From CAVXDY01 sp963721335 (GTDB lineage: Bacteria > Actinomycetota > Thermoleophilia > Miltoncostaeales > Miltoncostaeaceae), in assembly GCA_963721335.1 (NCBI GenBank), contig CAVRIV010000008.1:1364001-1428000 (forward strand): a stretch of 64,000 bases of DNA, given 5' to 3'. Under the pieces are notes generated by a model. The model did not search any database, was not told the DNA's origin, and was given only the letters and a program-made list of their open reading frames with translations. This document shows, one piece after another, positions 1-10,114 of the stretch (position 1 is its first letter; each line of letters starts with the position of its first letter). The translations under genes were made by a program, and so were the position numbers.

Positions 1-1742
1 GGACGAGCTCAAGCGCTTCCGCCAGCTCGGCTCGCAGCACCCCGGGCCACCCGGAGCGCGGCGACACGCCGGGCGTGGAGATCACCACCGGCCCGCTCGG
101 GCAGGGCTTCGCCAACTCGGTGGGCTTCGCCCTGGCCGAGGCGATGCTGGCCGCGCGCTTCAACCGGCCGGGCCACGAGGTGGTCGTCGCACCGCACCTG
201 GTTCATCTGCTCGGACGGCGACCTGATGGAGGGCATCTCCCACGAGGCCGCCTCGATCGCGGGCTTCCTGCGCCTGGAGCGGCTGATCGGGATCTACGAC
301 GACAACCACATCAGCCTGGACGGGCCGACCACCCTGGCCTTCGCCGAGGACGTGCCCGACCCGCTTCGCGGCCTACGGGTGGCGGGTCCTGCGCGTGGAC
401 GACGGCAACGACCTCGCCGCCATCGAGCGCGCCCTCTCGGCCGCTGAGGTGCCCGACGGCCGTCCCACGCTGATCGTCTGCCGGACCCACATCGGATACG
501 GAGCGCCCCACAAGCAGGACACCTCCGCGCGCCCACGGGTCGCCGCTCGGGCCCGAGGAGACCGCCGCCACCAAGCGCGCGTACGGCTGGCCCGAGTCGC
601 CCACCTTCCTGGTGCCCGACGAGGTGGCGGCCTGGAGGGCGGAGCTGGTCGAGAGGGGCCGCGAGCTGGCGGCCGCCTGGCGTGAGCGCCTGGCGGCCTA
701 CGCGGCCGAGTACCCCGCGCAGGCCGCGGAGCTCGCCCGGGTGGGCGAGGGCCGCCTGCCCGACGGCTGGGAGCGACGTGGCGCCCTCGCTTCCCCGAGG
801 GCGAGTCGATGGCCACGCGGGCGGCGGGCGGGAAGGCCCTCAACGCCTTCGCCGCCGCGGTGCCCGAGCTGGTGCAGGGCGCTGCCGACCTCTCGTCATC
901 GACCAGCACGACCCTGAAGGACATGGGGGTCGTGGAGCCGGGCGACTACCGCGGCCGCAACCTCTACTACGGGGTCCGCGAGCACGCGATGGGGGCGATC
1001 ACCAACGGCATCGCCGCCCACGCGGGGCTGCGGCCCGTCTGCTCGACCTTCTTCACGTTCTCGGACTACATGAAGAACACGCTGCGGCTCGCCGCCCTGA
1101 TGGGCCTGCCGTCGATCTTCGTCTACACCCACGACTCCGTGGGCCTGGGCGAGGACGGTCCCACCCACCAGCCCATCGAGCACCTGGCGGCGCTGCGGGC
1201 CATCCCCGACCTCGTGACCATCCGCCCGGCCGACGCCAGCGAGACGGCCGCGGCGTGGCGGGTCGCGATCGGGCGCACCGACGCGCCCACCGCTCTGGTG
1301 CTGACCCGCCAGGCCCTGCCCACCCTGCCGGGCGATCCCCCCGTGGAGCGCGGCGCGTACGTCCTCGCCGACGGCGACGACTGCATCCTGATCGGCACCG
1401 GCTCGGAGGTGCAGGTGGCGATGGCGGCGCGCGAGATGCTGGCCGCCGACGGCATCTCGGCCCGCGTCGTGAGCATGCCGTCCTTCGAGCTCTTCCGGGA
1501 CCAGGACCGCCGATTACCGGGACGAGGTTCTGCCTCCCGGCCTCCGGGCCCGCGTGGCGGTCGAGGCCGCGAGCCCCTTCGGCTGGTCCGAGTGGGTGGG
1601 GCTCGACGGGGCGGTGGTGGCGATCGACCGCTTCGGCGTCTCGGCGCCGGGAGACGTGGCCCTCGCCGCCCTCGGCATCACCCCGGAGGCCGTCGCGGCG
1701 GCCGCGTCGGCCCAGGTGGCCGCAGGCTCACCCTCGACATGA
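1..1742 (+). CDS. tkt: transketolase, 5' end outside window, broken by indels
   Basis: Transketolase moves two-carbon units between sugar phosphates in the non-oxidative pentose-phosphate pathway, using thiamine diphosphate. Seen across successive frames: GPLGQG, the TPP-binding stretch CSDGDLMEG near 220, RNLYYGVREHAMG near 955, and the pyrimidine-domain motif GLGEDGPTHQPIEHL near 1145. The N-terminus lies outside the window. Reading needs frame changes near 45, 190, 370, 530, 790 and 1510. All but the one near 790 fit one extra base in a G/C-rich run, so the gene is probably intact and the sequence faulty. It ends 19 bases before zwf on the same strand, as in the actinobacterial tkt-zwf-opcA-pgl block, but no transaldolase gene lies between them. 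Confidence 0.93.
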
Positions 1743-1761
1743 GGCTTAGGATACTCGACCG

Positions 1762-3308
1762 GTGAGCGTGACCGAAGCGGTCGGCACCGACGCGATCCGG
1801 GACGTGCGCCTGGCGCGCGTGCCCTCGCCCGCGGCCATCGTGATCTTCGGCGCCACCGGGGATCTCACGCAGCGCAAGCTGCATGCCGGGCCTCTACAGC
1901 CTCGCGGTCCAGCAGCTTCTGCCGCCGGAGACGACGGTGGTGGGCGTCGCGCCGCTCCGATCTGCCCGGACGACGAGTTCCGGGCCCGGATGCGGGCCGG
2001 TGTCGAGGCGCACGGCCGCTTCCCCGTGGACGACGACGTGTGGGACGGCTTCGCGCGGCGCCTGCGGTATCTGTCGGTCTCGTTCGACGAGCCCGAGGGC
2101 TTCCTGCGCCTGAAGGCGCTCCTCGAGGAGCTGGACGCCGAGCGAGGGACCCGCGGCAACCGGCTCTTCTACCTGGCGGTCGCCCCGGACTTCTTCCCGG
2201 TGATCGCCGAGAGCCTCGGCACGGCCGGACTGGCGGAGGAGGGCGACGGCGACGAGCCCTTCGCGCGGCTGGTGATCGAGAAGCCCTTCGGCGCGGACCT
2301 CGCCTCGGCGCGCGAGCTGAACAGCCGGCTGAACGCGGTCTTCCGCGAGCGGCAGGTCTACCGGATCGATCACTACCTGGGGAAGGAGACGGTCCAGAAC
2401 CTGCTCGTGCTGCGGTTCGGGAACGCCATCTTCGAGCCGATCTGGAACCGGCGGTACGTCGATCACGTCCAGATCACCGTGGCCGAGGACCTGGGCGTGG
2501 GCAAGCCGCGGCGGCTACTACGAGAGCAGCGGCGCGCTCCGCGACATCGTGCAGAACCACATGCTCCAGGTGCTCTCGATCGTCGCCATGGAGCCGCCGG
2601 CGCGCTTCGAGAGCCGCGAGGTGCGCGACGAGAAGGTGAAGGTCCTGCGCGCCATGCCGCCCTTCGACGACGCCGGCTCGGCGGACGCGGTGCGCGGCCA
2701 GTACGGCCCGGGGTGGATCGGGGGCGAGCGGGTTCCGGGCTACCGCGAGGAGCCCGGGCGTCGATCCCGAGTCCAACACCGAGACCTTCGTGGCCCTGCG
2801 CGCCACGGTCGACAACTGGCGCTGGTCGGGGACGCCCTTCTACCTGCGCACCGGCAAGCGCCTTCCCCGCCGGGCGACCGAGGTGGCGATCCAGTTCAAG
2901 CCGGCGCCGCACCTTCCCTTCGCCTCGACGGCGGTGGAGACCGTGCATCCCAACCTCCTGGTGCTGCGCATCCAGCCCGACGAGGGCGCGTCGCTGCGAT
3001 TCCTGGCCAAGGTCCCGGGGCCGCAGATCGACCTGCGGGAGGTGAGCATGGACTTCGCCTACGGCAGCTCGTTCCTGCAGGCGGCGCCGGAGGCATACGA
3101 GCGCCTCCTGCTCGACGCGCTCCTCGGGGACTCGACGCTGTTCGCGCGCTGGGACGAGGTGGAGCGCGCCTGGGAGATCCTCGACGGGCTCATCCACGGC
3201 TGGGCCGCGACTCCCGCGCCCTTCCCGAACTACGACGCCGGGTCCTGGGGCCCGCAGGCGGCGGAGGATCTCATGGCGCGCGACGGCCGGGAGTGGCGGC
3301 GCCTGTGA
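1762..3308 (+). CDS. zwf: glucose-6-phosphate 1-dehydrogenase (indels)
   Basis: First enzyme of the oxidative pentose-phosphate pathway: oxidises glucose-6-phosphate to 6-phosphogluconolactone and makes NADPH. Seen: N-terminal nucleotide-binding motif FGATGDLT, the substrate-binding/active-site motif RIDHYLGKETVQN near 2360, and the C-terminal dehydrogenase fold with TVDNWRWSGTPFYLRTGK near 2810. Frame changes near 1885, 1945, 2510 and 2760 interrupt the reading. The GTG at 1762 was chosen because MSVTEAVG leads directly into the domain; a TAGGAT box about 10 bases upstream would give a nearly leaderless mRNA. The stop overlaps the GTG of opcA, which indicates an operon. Confidence 0.95.
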
Positions 3309-4325
3309 GGGCGACGGCCGCGCCCCGGCGGATCGTCAGCGGCTGGGACGGCTGCGGCGTGACCGTGGCCGAGGTCGCCGAGCGCCTGGCCGAGCAGCGC
3401 CGGCCTGCCGACGGGGGCCCGCCGTTCACGCTCTCCGGGGTCCTCAACCTGATCGCCCACTGCCCCGCCGGGGACATCGACGGGATGCGCGAGGTGGTCG
3501 AGCAGCTGTCGGACCACCAGCCCTCGCGCGCGGTGCTCGTGACCTGGTCGGGAGAGGGCGAGGGCATCGACGCCAACCTCAGCACGAGCTGCCGGATGAC
3601 CGGCGGGCGCGCCAGCGTCGTCGAGCGGGTGGAGCTGACGCTGCGGGGCGAGGCCCGCGCGGGGGCGGCGAGCGTCGTCGGACCCCTGCTCCGATCCGAG
3701 CTTCCGACCGTGCTCTGGTGGCCCGGCCCCCCCGATCCCTCGCCGGACGGCCCGCTGGCGCTGCTCGCGGAGCTGTGCGACCGCGTGGTGACCGAGGTCG
3801 ACCGGGACGGCGACGCCGCGGCCATGCTCGCGATCCTGTCCGGCTGGGTCTCGGAGGACGGCCCCCTGGTGACCGACCTGGCCTGGGCGGCGATCACCTC
3901 CTGGCGCCAGCTGATCGCCCAGGTGGTCGACGACGGGGCGCTCGCCCGCCTGCGGACGCGCTCCGGCGTCGGCGGTCGTGGCCCATCCGGGCGCACGGCC
4001 GAACGCCGAGGCCCTCCTGATGGCGGGATGGCTGCAGGAACGTCGTGGGAGCGACGCTCACGGTGACGCTGGAGTCGCGGCCCGGGGATGGGGACGAGCT
4101 GGTCGCGGTGGAGGTCGCGGGGTCGCGCTCAGGGCGCAGCGCTGGTCATCGAGCGCCTGTCCGACCGCGGGGCGGCGGCGGTGTGCGTGACCGAGTCCGA
4201 CGGGACCGAGCGCCGGCGAGTGCTCCCCCTGCCCTCCCCCGACCGCGCCCGGCTGCTGGCGGGCGAGCTGGAGCTCCAGCGGCGCGACCGGGCCTTCGAG
4301 CGGGCCCTGCGGTCGGCCCGTATGA
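3305..4325 (+). CDS. opcA: glucose-6-phosphate dehydrogenase assembly protein OpcA (indels)
   Basis: OpcA promotes assembly and activity of the Zwf tetramer in actinobacteria and cyanobacteria. Seen: conserved segments LNLIAHC, the ITSWRQL helix near 3895, the SELPTVLWWPG motif near 3700, and a C-terminal part rejoined over frame changes near 3970, 4040 and 4120 (VTESDGTERRRVLPLP). The GTG start overlaps the zwf stop. The likely TGA overlaps the ATG of pgl, but another indel hides the exact 3' end. Position between zwf and pgl is the classic actinobacterial order and supports the call independently of the sequence. Confidence 0.88.
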
Positions 4326-5066
4326 GCAGCGCTGCCCCTCGTGCTCGTGGTCGACGGACGTCGCCGCCCTGGCGGACGAGGCCGCCGCCCGGATCGAGCG
4401 CATCGCCCTCGAGGCGCCGGCGGGCGGGCGGGCCAGGATCGCGCTGGCGGGAGGCGCCACTCCCCGGGCCACCTACCAGCACCTGGCCGCCCGCTGCCCC
4501 CCGTGGGGCCGGGTCGAGTTCTTCTTCGGGGACGAGCGCTGCGTCCCGCCCGACGACCCGGGCTCGAACTACCGGATGGCGCGCCAGGCCCTGCTCGACC
4601 GCATCCCGCTGCGTCCCGAGCAGGTGCACCGCATCCTCGGCGAGCTGCCGCCCGAGGAGGCGGCGGCCGAGGCCGAGCGTGAGCTGCGCGCGGCGGTGCC
4701 CGGCGAGCCCTGGCCGGTCCTCGACCTGGTCGTTGCTGGGCATGGGCCCGGACGGCCACACGGCCTCGCTCTTCCCCGGGGGGCCGGAGCTGAACGAGAC
4801 GGAGCGGCTGATGGTGCCCGTGCACCGGCCGGAGCTTCCCCAGCCGTGGCGCGTCACGCATGACCCTGCCCGTGATCAACGCGGCGCGGCGGGTGCTGAT
4901 GGTGGTCGGCGACGCCGCGAAGGCGCCCGTCGTGCCGCGGGCGATCGCGGGGGACCCGGAGCTGCCGGCGGGGCGCCTGAGCCCCCAGGGGGAGCTCACA
5001 TGGCTGCTGACCAGGGCCGCGGCGGCCGAGCTGGAGGACCGGCCCCCCTCGCGGGGGCGGCGCTGA
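4322..5066 (+). CDS. pgl: 6-phosphogluconolactonase (indels)
   Basis: Hydrolyses 6-phosphogluconolactone, the product of Zwf. Seen: LAGGATPRATY (sugar-phosphate binding), FFGDERCVPPDD, SNYRMARQAL and GMGPDGHTASLFPG, all hallmarks of the DevB/Pgl family related to NagB. The reading changes frame near 4335, 4735 and 4857; the C-terminus (NAARRVLMVVGD, then GELTWLLTRAAAAEL) lies in a third frame and ends at TGA 5064-5066. Reconstructed length is about 245 residues, normal for the family. Last gene of the pentose-phosphate operon; it faces a minus-strand gene. Confidence 0.92.
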
Positions 5067-5983
5067 CCTCGGTACAGCTCGATCAGCTCGTCGTCCGGCT
5101 CGTCGCGCCCCGCGTGGGAGAGCTTCGCGCCGCCGTCGATGAGCCGCTGGCTCAGGACGTAGGCGACGACCGCCAGGAGGAGGGCGATCGGCAGCCAGGG
5201 CGAGCGCCCCGCACCGGCGACGGCGCTGACGACTCGCCGGGCGGCGTCCGGCACGGCCGCGAGGACGGGCGACTGCCGTGCGCGGGGCGCCGCGGCGGGG
5301 GCGGGGGCGGGCGCGGGCCGCCCGGCGGCGACGACCGGCGCCGCCGGCCCACGGGACGCAGCGCGGCCAGTGCCGGCCGGGCCGAGGGGGGCCACTCGAA
5401 CGGGCGCCGCGGAGCGGCCGCCGCCGGTGGCCGCGCTCTCCCGCGATCGCCGCGACGGCCCGATCGGACGGGAGACCGCGTCGATGACGGGCATCAGGGC
5501 GGCCGCGGTGACCGTCCCGGACGAGGCCGCCGCCGGGGGCGCGGCGGTCGGGCCCGGATTCCGCGCGCCGCCCTTCGGCACGGGGGCGCCCGTCGTGGGC
5601 TCGGGGGACGCGGAGCCGGTCCCCTGCGGCGTGTCGGCGTCCGGTGCCGTCGAGCCCGCGCCGGACGGCGCCGACGAGGAGCCGGGAACGACGCGAGAGA
5701 GGACGCCCGTGAGCGTGCCGCCCACGGCGTCGACGAGCGGTGTCAGCTCGAGGCCGGGCGCCGGGGCCGGCTCCGGCTGGAGCACGGGGTCGAGGATGGA
5801 CAGGATGGGGCGCAGCTCGATGCCCGGGGTGGGCGCCGGAGTGGGCTCGGCCGGCTCCGCCGGCAACGTGAGGAGCCCGCCCAGCGGGGCCGAGACCGCG
5901 GGAGCGGCGCCCAGGCCGAGGGCCACGAGGATCGCGGCGAGGCCGAGCGCGCGTCGGAGACGGACCTGAGAGATGGGAGGCAT
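5067..5983 (-). CDS. exported Pro/Ala-rich membrane-anchored protein, unknown function
   Basis: Not a family I recognise. From ATG 5983 the protein starts with PISQVRLRRALG and a hydrophobic stretch ending AAPAVSA, a clear signal peptide. About 230 residues of low-complexity Pro/Ala/Ser/Gly follow, then a single membrane segment (WLPIALLLAVVAYVL, about 5155-5195) and a charged cytoplasmic tail containing DEPDDELIELYRG. The layout suggests a wall-spanning stalk anchored in the membrane. The frame stays open far into pgl because of base composition, so the true stop is uncertain and the 3' boundary given is the end of plausible sequence. Divergent from the diguanylate cyclase gene across an AT-richer spacer (about 6030-6060). 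Confidence 0.55.
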
Positions 5984-6099
5984 GGCGGAGGTCACCGGCA
6001 GACCCCGTATCGGCAGACCGCCCGATTCCTTTAGCGCTTTTGCCAAAATTATTTCGGGAGCGGCTAACGTCCGCTCGGAAAACCGCTTGTCGAGGGGGC

Positions 6100-7569
6100 A
6101 TGTCGAGCGAAGGCACATCCCGGTTGACCTCACTGGCGGGCGCCCGCGCGCGCCGCGACTGGTACGCGCTCGAGGAGCGGCACGCGGCGATGGTGGCCGG
6201 GCGGGTGATCGCCCTCGGGATCATCGCCGTGGCGACCCTCACGCCCTGGCTCGACCTGAGTCCCCGCGAGCGCTCGCTGGCCGTGGCGGGCTGTCTCGCG
6301 GCCCTCGCGGCCCATGCCGTCCTGCGCTGGCTGCCCAGCCGATGGCCGCGCACGCTGCGCACGGCCGTGGACGCCGGTCTGGTGGTCGACGCCCTGCTGG
6401 TCCTGCTCCTGGCCTACGAGTCGGGCGGGGTGACCAGCTCGGCCCTGTGGCTGCTGCCCGTCTTCTGCCTCGCCGCCACCCTCGCCGTCTCGGTGCGTAC
6501 GGGCATCAAGGCGATCGTGCTCAGCGTTCTCGTCGTGACGGCCCTCCAGGTGGTGGACGGCGTGGACGAGGGCGTGGCGGACGAGATCGCGCCGCCGCTG
6601 CTGCTCTCCGTTGCGGTCGTCGTGGTCGCCGGCGCGCTCACGGCCGTGAACGAGAGCGAGCTGCGACGGCGCGGCGAGCGGATGGCGATCCTCCACGAGG
6701 CCTCGAGCGCCTTCGTCGCGACGAACGACCTGACGCGCCTCGCCGGGATCGCGCGCGAGGCGGCCGCTGCGCTCCTTCCCGGCTGGGAGGTGGACGTGCG
6801 CCTGGACGGCGCGCCGGCCACCGAGCGCACCTGGCGCGAGGCGGGCCGGGTGGCGCTCGAGCTGCCGGTCGCGACGCGGGAGGGCGACGCCGGTGAGGTG
6901 CCCCTGGGGGTCCTCGCGGCGCGCCGGCCCGCCCCCCGCCTGGGGCGCGCGACGGTGCGCGCCCAGCAACTCCTGGCGCTCCGGACGCTGGCCACGACCC
7001 TCGCCGAGGCCTGCGTGCGCGTCGACCTGATGCGCCGGCTGGAGCACCTGTCGCGCGTGGACGCGCTCACGGGGCTCGGCAACCGGCGCGCGTTCGACGA
7101 GGCCCTGGCGGTGGAGCTGGCCCGCGCCCGGCGCACCGCGCGCCCGCTGAGCCTGGTGATGATCGACGTCGACCACTTCAAGATGTTCAACGACCGGCAC
7201 GGCCACCTGGCGGGCGACGAGGCGCTGGCCGAGGTCGCGCGGGTGCTGTCGGAGACCGCGCGGGCCGAGGACCGCTCCTGCCGCGTGGGCGGCGAGGAGT
7301 TCGCGCTCCTGCTGCCCGGAGCCGACGAGGCGTCCGCGGGGGACATCGCCGAGCGGTTGCGACGGGCCGTCGAGGCGCACCCGGGCCGGTTCGATCCCGT
7401 GACCGTGAGCCTGGGGGTGGCGGCGTGGGACGCCCAGCGGCACGGCGACGACGGCGCCGGGCTCCGCGCGGCGGCCGACGCCCGGCTCTACGCGGCCAAG
7501 TCGGGCGGGCGCAACCGGGTGGTGGCAGGAGCGGTCCCGGAGGAGCGCCAGCCCGACCGCGCGGCCTAG
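6100..7569 (+). CDS. membrane diguanylate cyclase (GGDEF)
   Basis: Makes cyclic di-GMP from two GTP. From ATG 6100 (preceded by CGAGGGGG) the protein has 489 residues: about five or six membrane helices in residues 25-180, a GAF-like linker around 200-300, and a GGDEF domain from DALTGLGNRRAFDE (about residue 317) to the end. The catalytic site is intact (GGEEF, near residue 397). The inhibitory site RxxD is present as RAED exactly five residues upstream, so product feedback is expected. An upstream in-frame start at 6040 is possible but lies in the AT-rich spacer shared with the divergent gene. No EAL domain. Confidence 0.93.
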   Translation: MSSEGTSRLTSLAGARARRDWYALEERHAAMVAGRVIALGIIAVATLTPWLDLSPRERSLAVAGCLAALAAHAVLRWLPSRWPRTLRTAVDAGLVVDALLVLLLAYESGGVTSSALWLLPVFCLAATLAVSVRTGIKAIVLSVLVVTALQVVDGVDEGVADEIAPPLLLSVAVVVVAGALTAVNESELRRRGERMAILHEASSAFVATNDLTRLAGIAREAAAALLPGWEVDVRLDGAPATERTWREAGRVALELPVATREGDAGEVPLGVLAARRPAPRLGRATVRAQQLLALRTLATTLAEACVRVDLMRRLEHLSRVDALTGLGNRRAFDEALAVELARARRTARPLSLVMIDVDHFKMFNDRHGHLAGDEALAEVARVLSETARAEDRSCRVGGEEFALLLPGADEASAGDIAERLRRAVEAHPGRFDPVTVSLGVAAWDAQRHGDDGAGLRAAADARLYAAKSGGRNRVVAGAVPEERQPDRAA

Positions 7570-7581
7570 CCCTCAGCCGGT

Positions 7582-8136
7582 TCAGGAACCTCCGGCGAGG
7601 ACCGCGGCGACGGCCGCGACGGCCGACTCCGGGTCGGCGGCCAGGGTCACCAGCTCCATGTCCCGGTCGTCGATCACGAGCTGCTCTCGCAGGACGGGCA
7701 GCAGGGCCCGCCAGCGGGGACCCAGGAGCACCAGCGGCCGGGGCCCCAGCTCCGCGGTCTGCAGGAGGTTCCACGCCAGCGCGACCTCGGCGAGGGTTCC
7801 GACGCCGCCGGCCATCGCCACCCAGGCGTCCGAGTGGACGAGCTCGGTCAGACGGGCGACGAGGGAGTCCGCCGCGCGCTCCTCGGCCACCCAGCGGTTG
7901 GGGCCGCGCCGGGCGGACCAACGGGCCACGGTGATCCCCACGACGTGCCCCCCGGCGCCGGACGCTCCCTCCGACGCCGCGGCCATCGCCCCGTCGTAGC
8001 CGCCCGTGCAGAGCGTCCAGCCGGCGCGGGCGATGAGCTCGCCGGTGCGCCGGGCCTCGGCGTACTCGGGATCCTCCGGGAGCAGGCGGGCGCTGCCGAA
8101 GACGGCGACGCGGAGCGGCGCCGCGGCCGGGCTCAC
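7582..8136 (-). CDS. LOG-family (TIGR00725-like) nucleotide-binding protein
   Basis: 184 residues of the lysine-decarboxylase-like/LOG superfamily, whose best-known members release cytokinin-type bases from nucleoside monophosphates. Seen: AVFGSARL at the N-terminus, CTGGYDGAM in the P-loop-like position, and AGGVGTLAEVALAW, corresponding to the family PGGxGTxxE motif with Ala for Pro. That variation fits the TIGR00725 branch, whose substrate is not known to me. Its GTG overlaps the end of the upstream ABC ATPase gene on the same strand, so the two are probably co-transcribed. It converges with the diguanylate cyclase gene. Confidence 0.8.
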   Translation of the reverse strand: MSPAAAPLRVAVFGSARLLPEDPEYAEARRTGELIARAGWTLCTGGYDGAMAAASEGASGAGGHVVGITVARWSARRGPNRWVAEERAADSLVARLTELVHSDAWVAMAGGVGTLAEVALAWNLLQTAELGPRPLVLLGPRWRALLPVLREQLVIDDRDMELVTLAADPESAVAAVAAVLAGGS

Positions 8137-8933
8137 GCGGCGGCGCCGCGGTCGATCACCGCGAGCAGCCGTCCGCCGACGCGGGCCAGGCGCACCGGGG
8201 CGCCGAAGCAGCGCGAGAGGTTCCGCTCGCTGAGGACCTGGGCGGCGGGCCCCTGGGCGACCACGCGCCCGCCCGCCAGCAGCAGCGCGTGCGTGGTCGA
8301 GACGGCGAGCTCCTCCAGATGATGGCTCACCTGCACGGTCGCGAGCGCCGTCATCGCTCGCGGCGAGCGCGTCCAGGCGCTCGAGGAACGCCTCGCGCCC
8401 CGGCAGGTCGAGGCCCGCGGTCGGCTCGTCGAGCAGCAGCAGGCGCGGCCGGGGAAGGAGTGCCCGCGCCAGCAGGACCCGCTGCTGCTCGCCGCGCGAG
8501 AGCAGCGGCGAGCGCGCCGCTCCGCCAGGTGGGCGCATCCCATGACCTCGAGCAGCTCCGCAGCCCGCGCGCGGTCGGCCGGCGACGAGCCGCTCGCGCA
8601 GGAGCGCGATCGACCCCGTGACGCCGGTGAGCGCGACCTCCATCGCGCTCGCGCCCGGCCGGAACCGCGCCGCCATGGTGGCGTTGACGTGGCCGATCGA
8701 GGCGCGGAGCCCGCGGACGTCCACGGCCCCCAGCGGACGGTCCAGGATCCGCACCGACGCCCTGGCTGGGGTGGCCCTCGGCCCCCGCCAGCGTCAGGAG
8801 CGTGGTCTTGCCGGCCCCGTTCGGGCCCACCATGGCCCAGCGCTCCCCCGGCCGCACGACCCAGTCGACCCCCTCGAGCAGCACGGCCCGCCCGCCGCCG
8901 CGCTGGGCGCGCCAGACGCCCACGCCCGGACAT
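8133..8933 (-). CDS. ABC transporter ATP-binding protein (indels)
   Basis: Single ABC ATPase domain. Seen in three frames: Walker A GPNGAGKTTLL near 8815, signature LSRGEQQRVLLARAL near 8490, Walker B LLLLDEPTAGLD near 8425, and switch-type VSHHLEELA near 8320. Frame changes near 8765, 8590, 8520 and 8355. No permease or binding protein lies nearby, so the partner and substrate are unknown. The C-terminus (GAPVRLARVGGRLLAVID) resembles small stand-alone ATPases of the iron/molybdate type, but that is weak evidence. Lies between the deacetylase and LOG genes with short or overlapping junctions. Confidence 0.85.
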   Translation of the reverse strand: MSGRGRLARPARRRAGRAARGGRLGRAAGGALGHGGPERGRQDHAPDAGGGRGPPQPGRRCGSWTVRWGPWTSAGSAPRSATSTPPWRRGSGRARARWRSRSPASRGRSRSCASGSSPADRARAAELLEVMGCAHLAERRARRCSRAASSSGSCWRGHSFPGRACCCSTSRPRASTCRGARRSSSAWTRSPRAMTALATVQVSHHLEELAVSTTHALLLAGGRVVAQGPAAQVLSERNLSRCFGAPVRLARVGGRLLAVIDRGAAA

Positions 8934-8953
8934 CTCGATGGCGGTCGACGCGC

Positions 8954-10114
8954 TCAGGGGAGGAGGAAGGCGCGGGCCTCGTCGACGACGCGGTCGCCCT
9001 CCAGATCGGCCCGCGTCCGCTCCTCGGAGCGGCACCTCGGGCTCGGGGTCGTCGGACAGCCGGCGCGGCAGGGGACGCCGGAGCATCTCCTCGCAGGGGC
9101 CCCGCCACGACTCGGGGATCTCGTCGTCGAGCTCCACGCCGAGCATCTCCGCGAAGAGCAGCGTCCAGGCGCGCGGGACGACCTCGAACGTGTAGCCGCC
9201 GCCGCCGAGGGCCACCCAGCGCCCGCCCGCCGCCTCGCGCGCGAGCTCGTGCAGGGCGCGGTAGGCGCGCGGGAAGGCCGGCATCGTCACCTGGAGGTGC
9301 GCCAGCGGGTCGGCGTGGTGGGGGTCGGCGCCGTCCTGGGTCACGATCACGTCCGGCGCGAACGTCGAGCACCGCCGGCGCGATCACCTCCTCGATCGCC
9401 CGCAGGTAGGGCCGGTCGCCCGCGTTGGGCGGCAGCGGCACGTTCAGCGCCGTGCCCACGGCCGCGCCCATCCCCCGCTCGGCGATGCCCCCCGTGCCGG
9501 GGAACAGGTAGCGGCCGGTCTCGTGCACCGAGCACGTCAGCACCCGGGGCTCCTCGTAGAAGATCCACTGGGTCCCGTCGCCGTGGTGCACGTCGATGTC
9601 GATGTAGGCCACCCGCTCGGCGCCCGCGTCGAGGAGCGCCTGGATCGCCACGGCCGTGTCGTTGTAGACGCAGAAGCCCGCGGCCCGGTTGGCCATGGCG
9701 TGGTGGAGGCCGCCGCCGCACACGAACGACTGGCCCGGCCCGGCCGTCCCAGACCGCCAGCGCGGCCTCGATCGAGGCGCCGCAGACGGCGGCGGCGGCC
9801 TCGTGCATGCCCGCGAACGCCGGCGTGTCGCCTCCCGCCGCGAGGCCCCACTGGCCGGCCTCCCAGGCGGCCGCCAGGGCGGGGCTGGCGCTGTAGCGGC
9901 GCACGGCGGCGACGTAGGCGGGAGCGTGGACGCGCTCGATCTCGGCGTCGGTGGCCGACCGCGCGGAGAGCAGCTCCACGTCCGGGTGCTCGAGCAGCCC
10001 GTAGGCGCGGATCAGGTCGACCGCGAGCTGCCGGCGCAGGGGGTTCATGGGGTGGTCGGGGCCCAGGTCGTACGAGGGGGCCCGGTCGATGGTCACGAAT
10101 GCCGTGCGGGTCAC
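8954..10114 (-). CDS. acuC: AcuC-type histone deacetylase family protein (indels)
   Basis: Zinc-dependent deacetylase of the class I HDAC/AcuC family; in bacteria AcuC deacetylates acetyl-CoA synthetase. Seen: HPMNPLRRQLAVDLI at the N-terminus, FVCGGGLHHAM, the metal and charge-relay segment YIDIDVHHGDGTQ near 9590, QDGADPHHADPLAHL near 9320 and LGGGGYTFEVVPRAW near 9195. Frame changes near 9745, 9360 and 9030; the last ten residues (DEARAFLLP) end at the stop at 8954. The GTG at 10114 follows a TACGGT box by 7 bases, suggesting a leaderless transcript. No acs or acuA gene is present in the window, so the target is inferred. Confidence 0.88.

Noticed and set aside
1..4325. tkt, zwf and opcA as true pseudogenes
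   Set aside because: The breaks are almost all single extra bases in G/C runs, conserved motifs on both sides are intact, and the same pattern affects housekeeping genes across the window; sequence error is the simpler explanation.
4058..6133. 691-codon open frame on the minus strand across pgl and the exported protein
   Set aside because: Only the part from 5983 to about 5067 has protein-like features (signal peptide, Pro-rich stalk, membrane helix); the rest mirrors pgl codons and stays open because the GC content leaves few stops.
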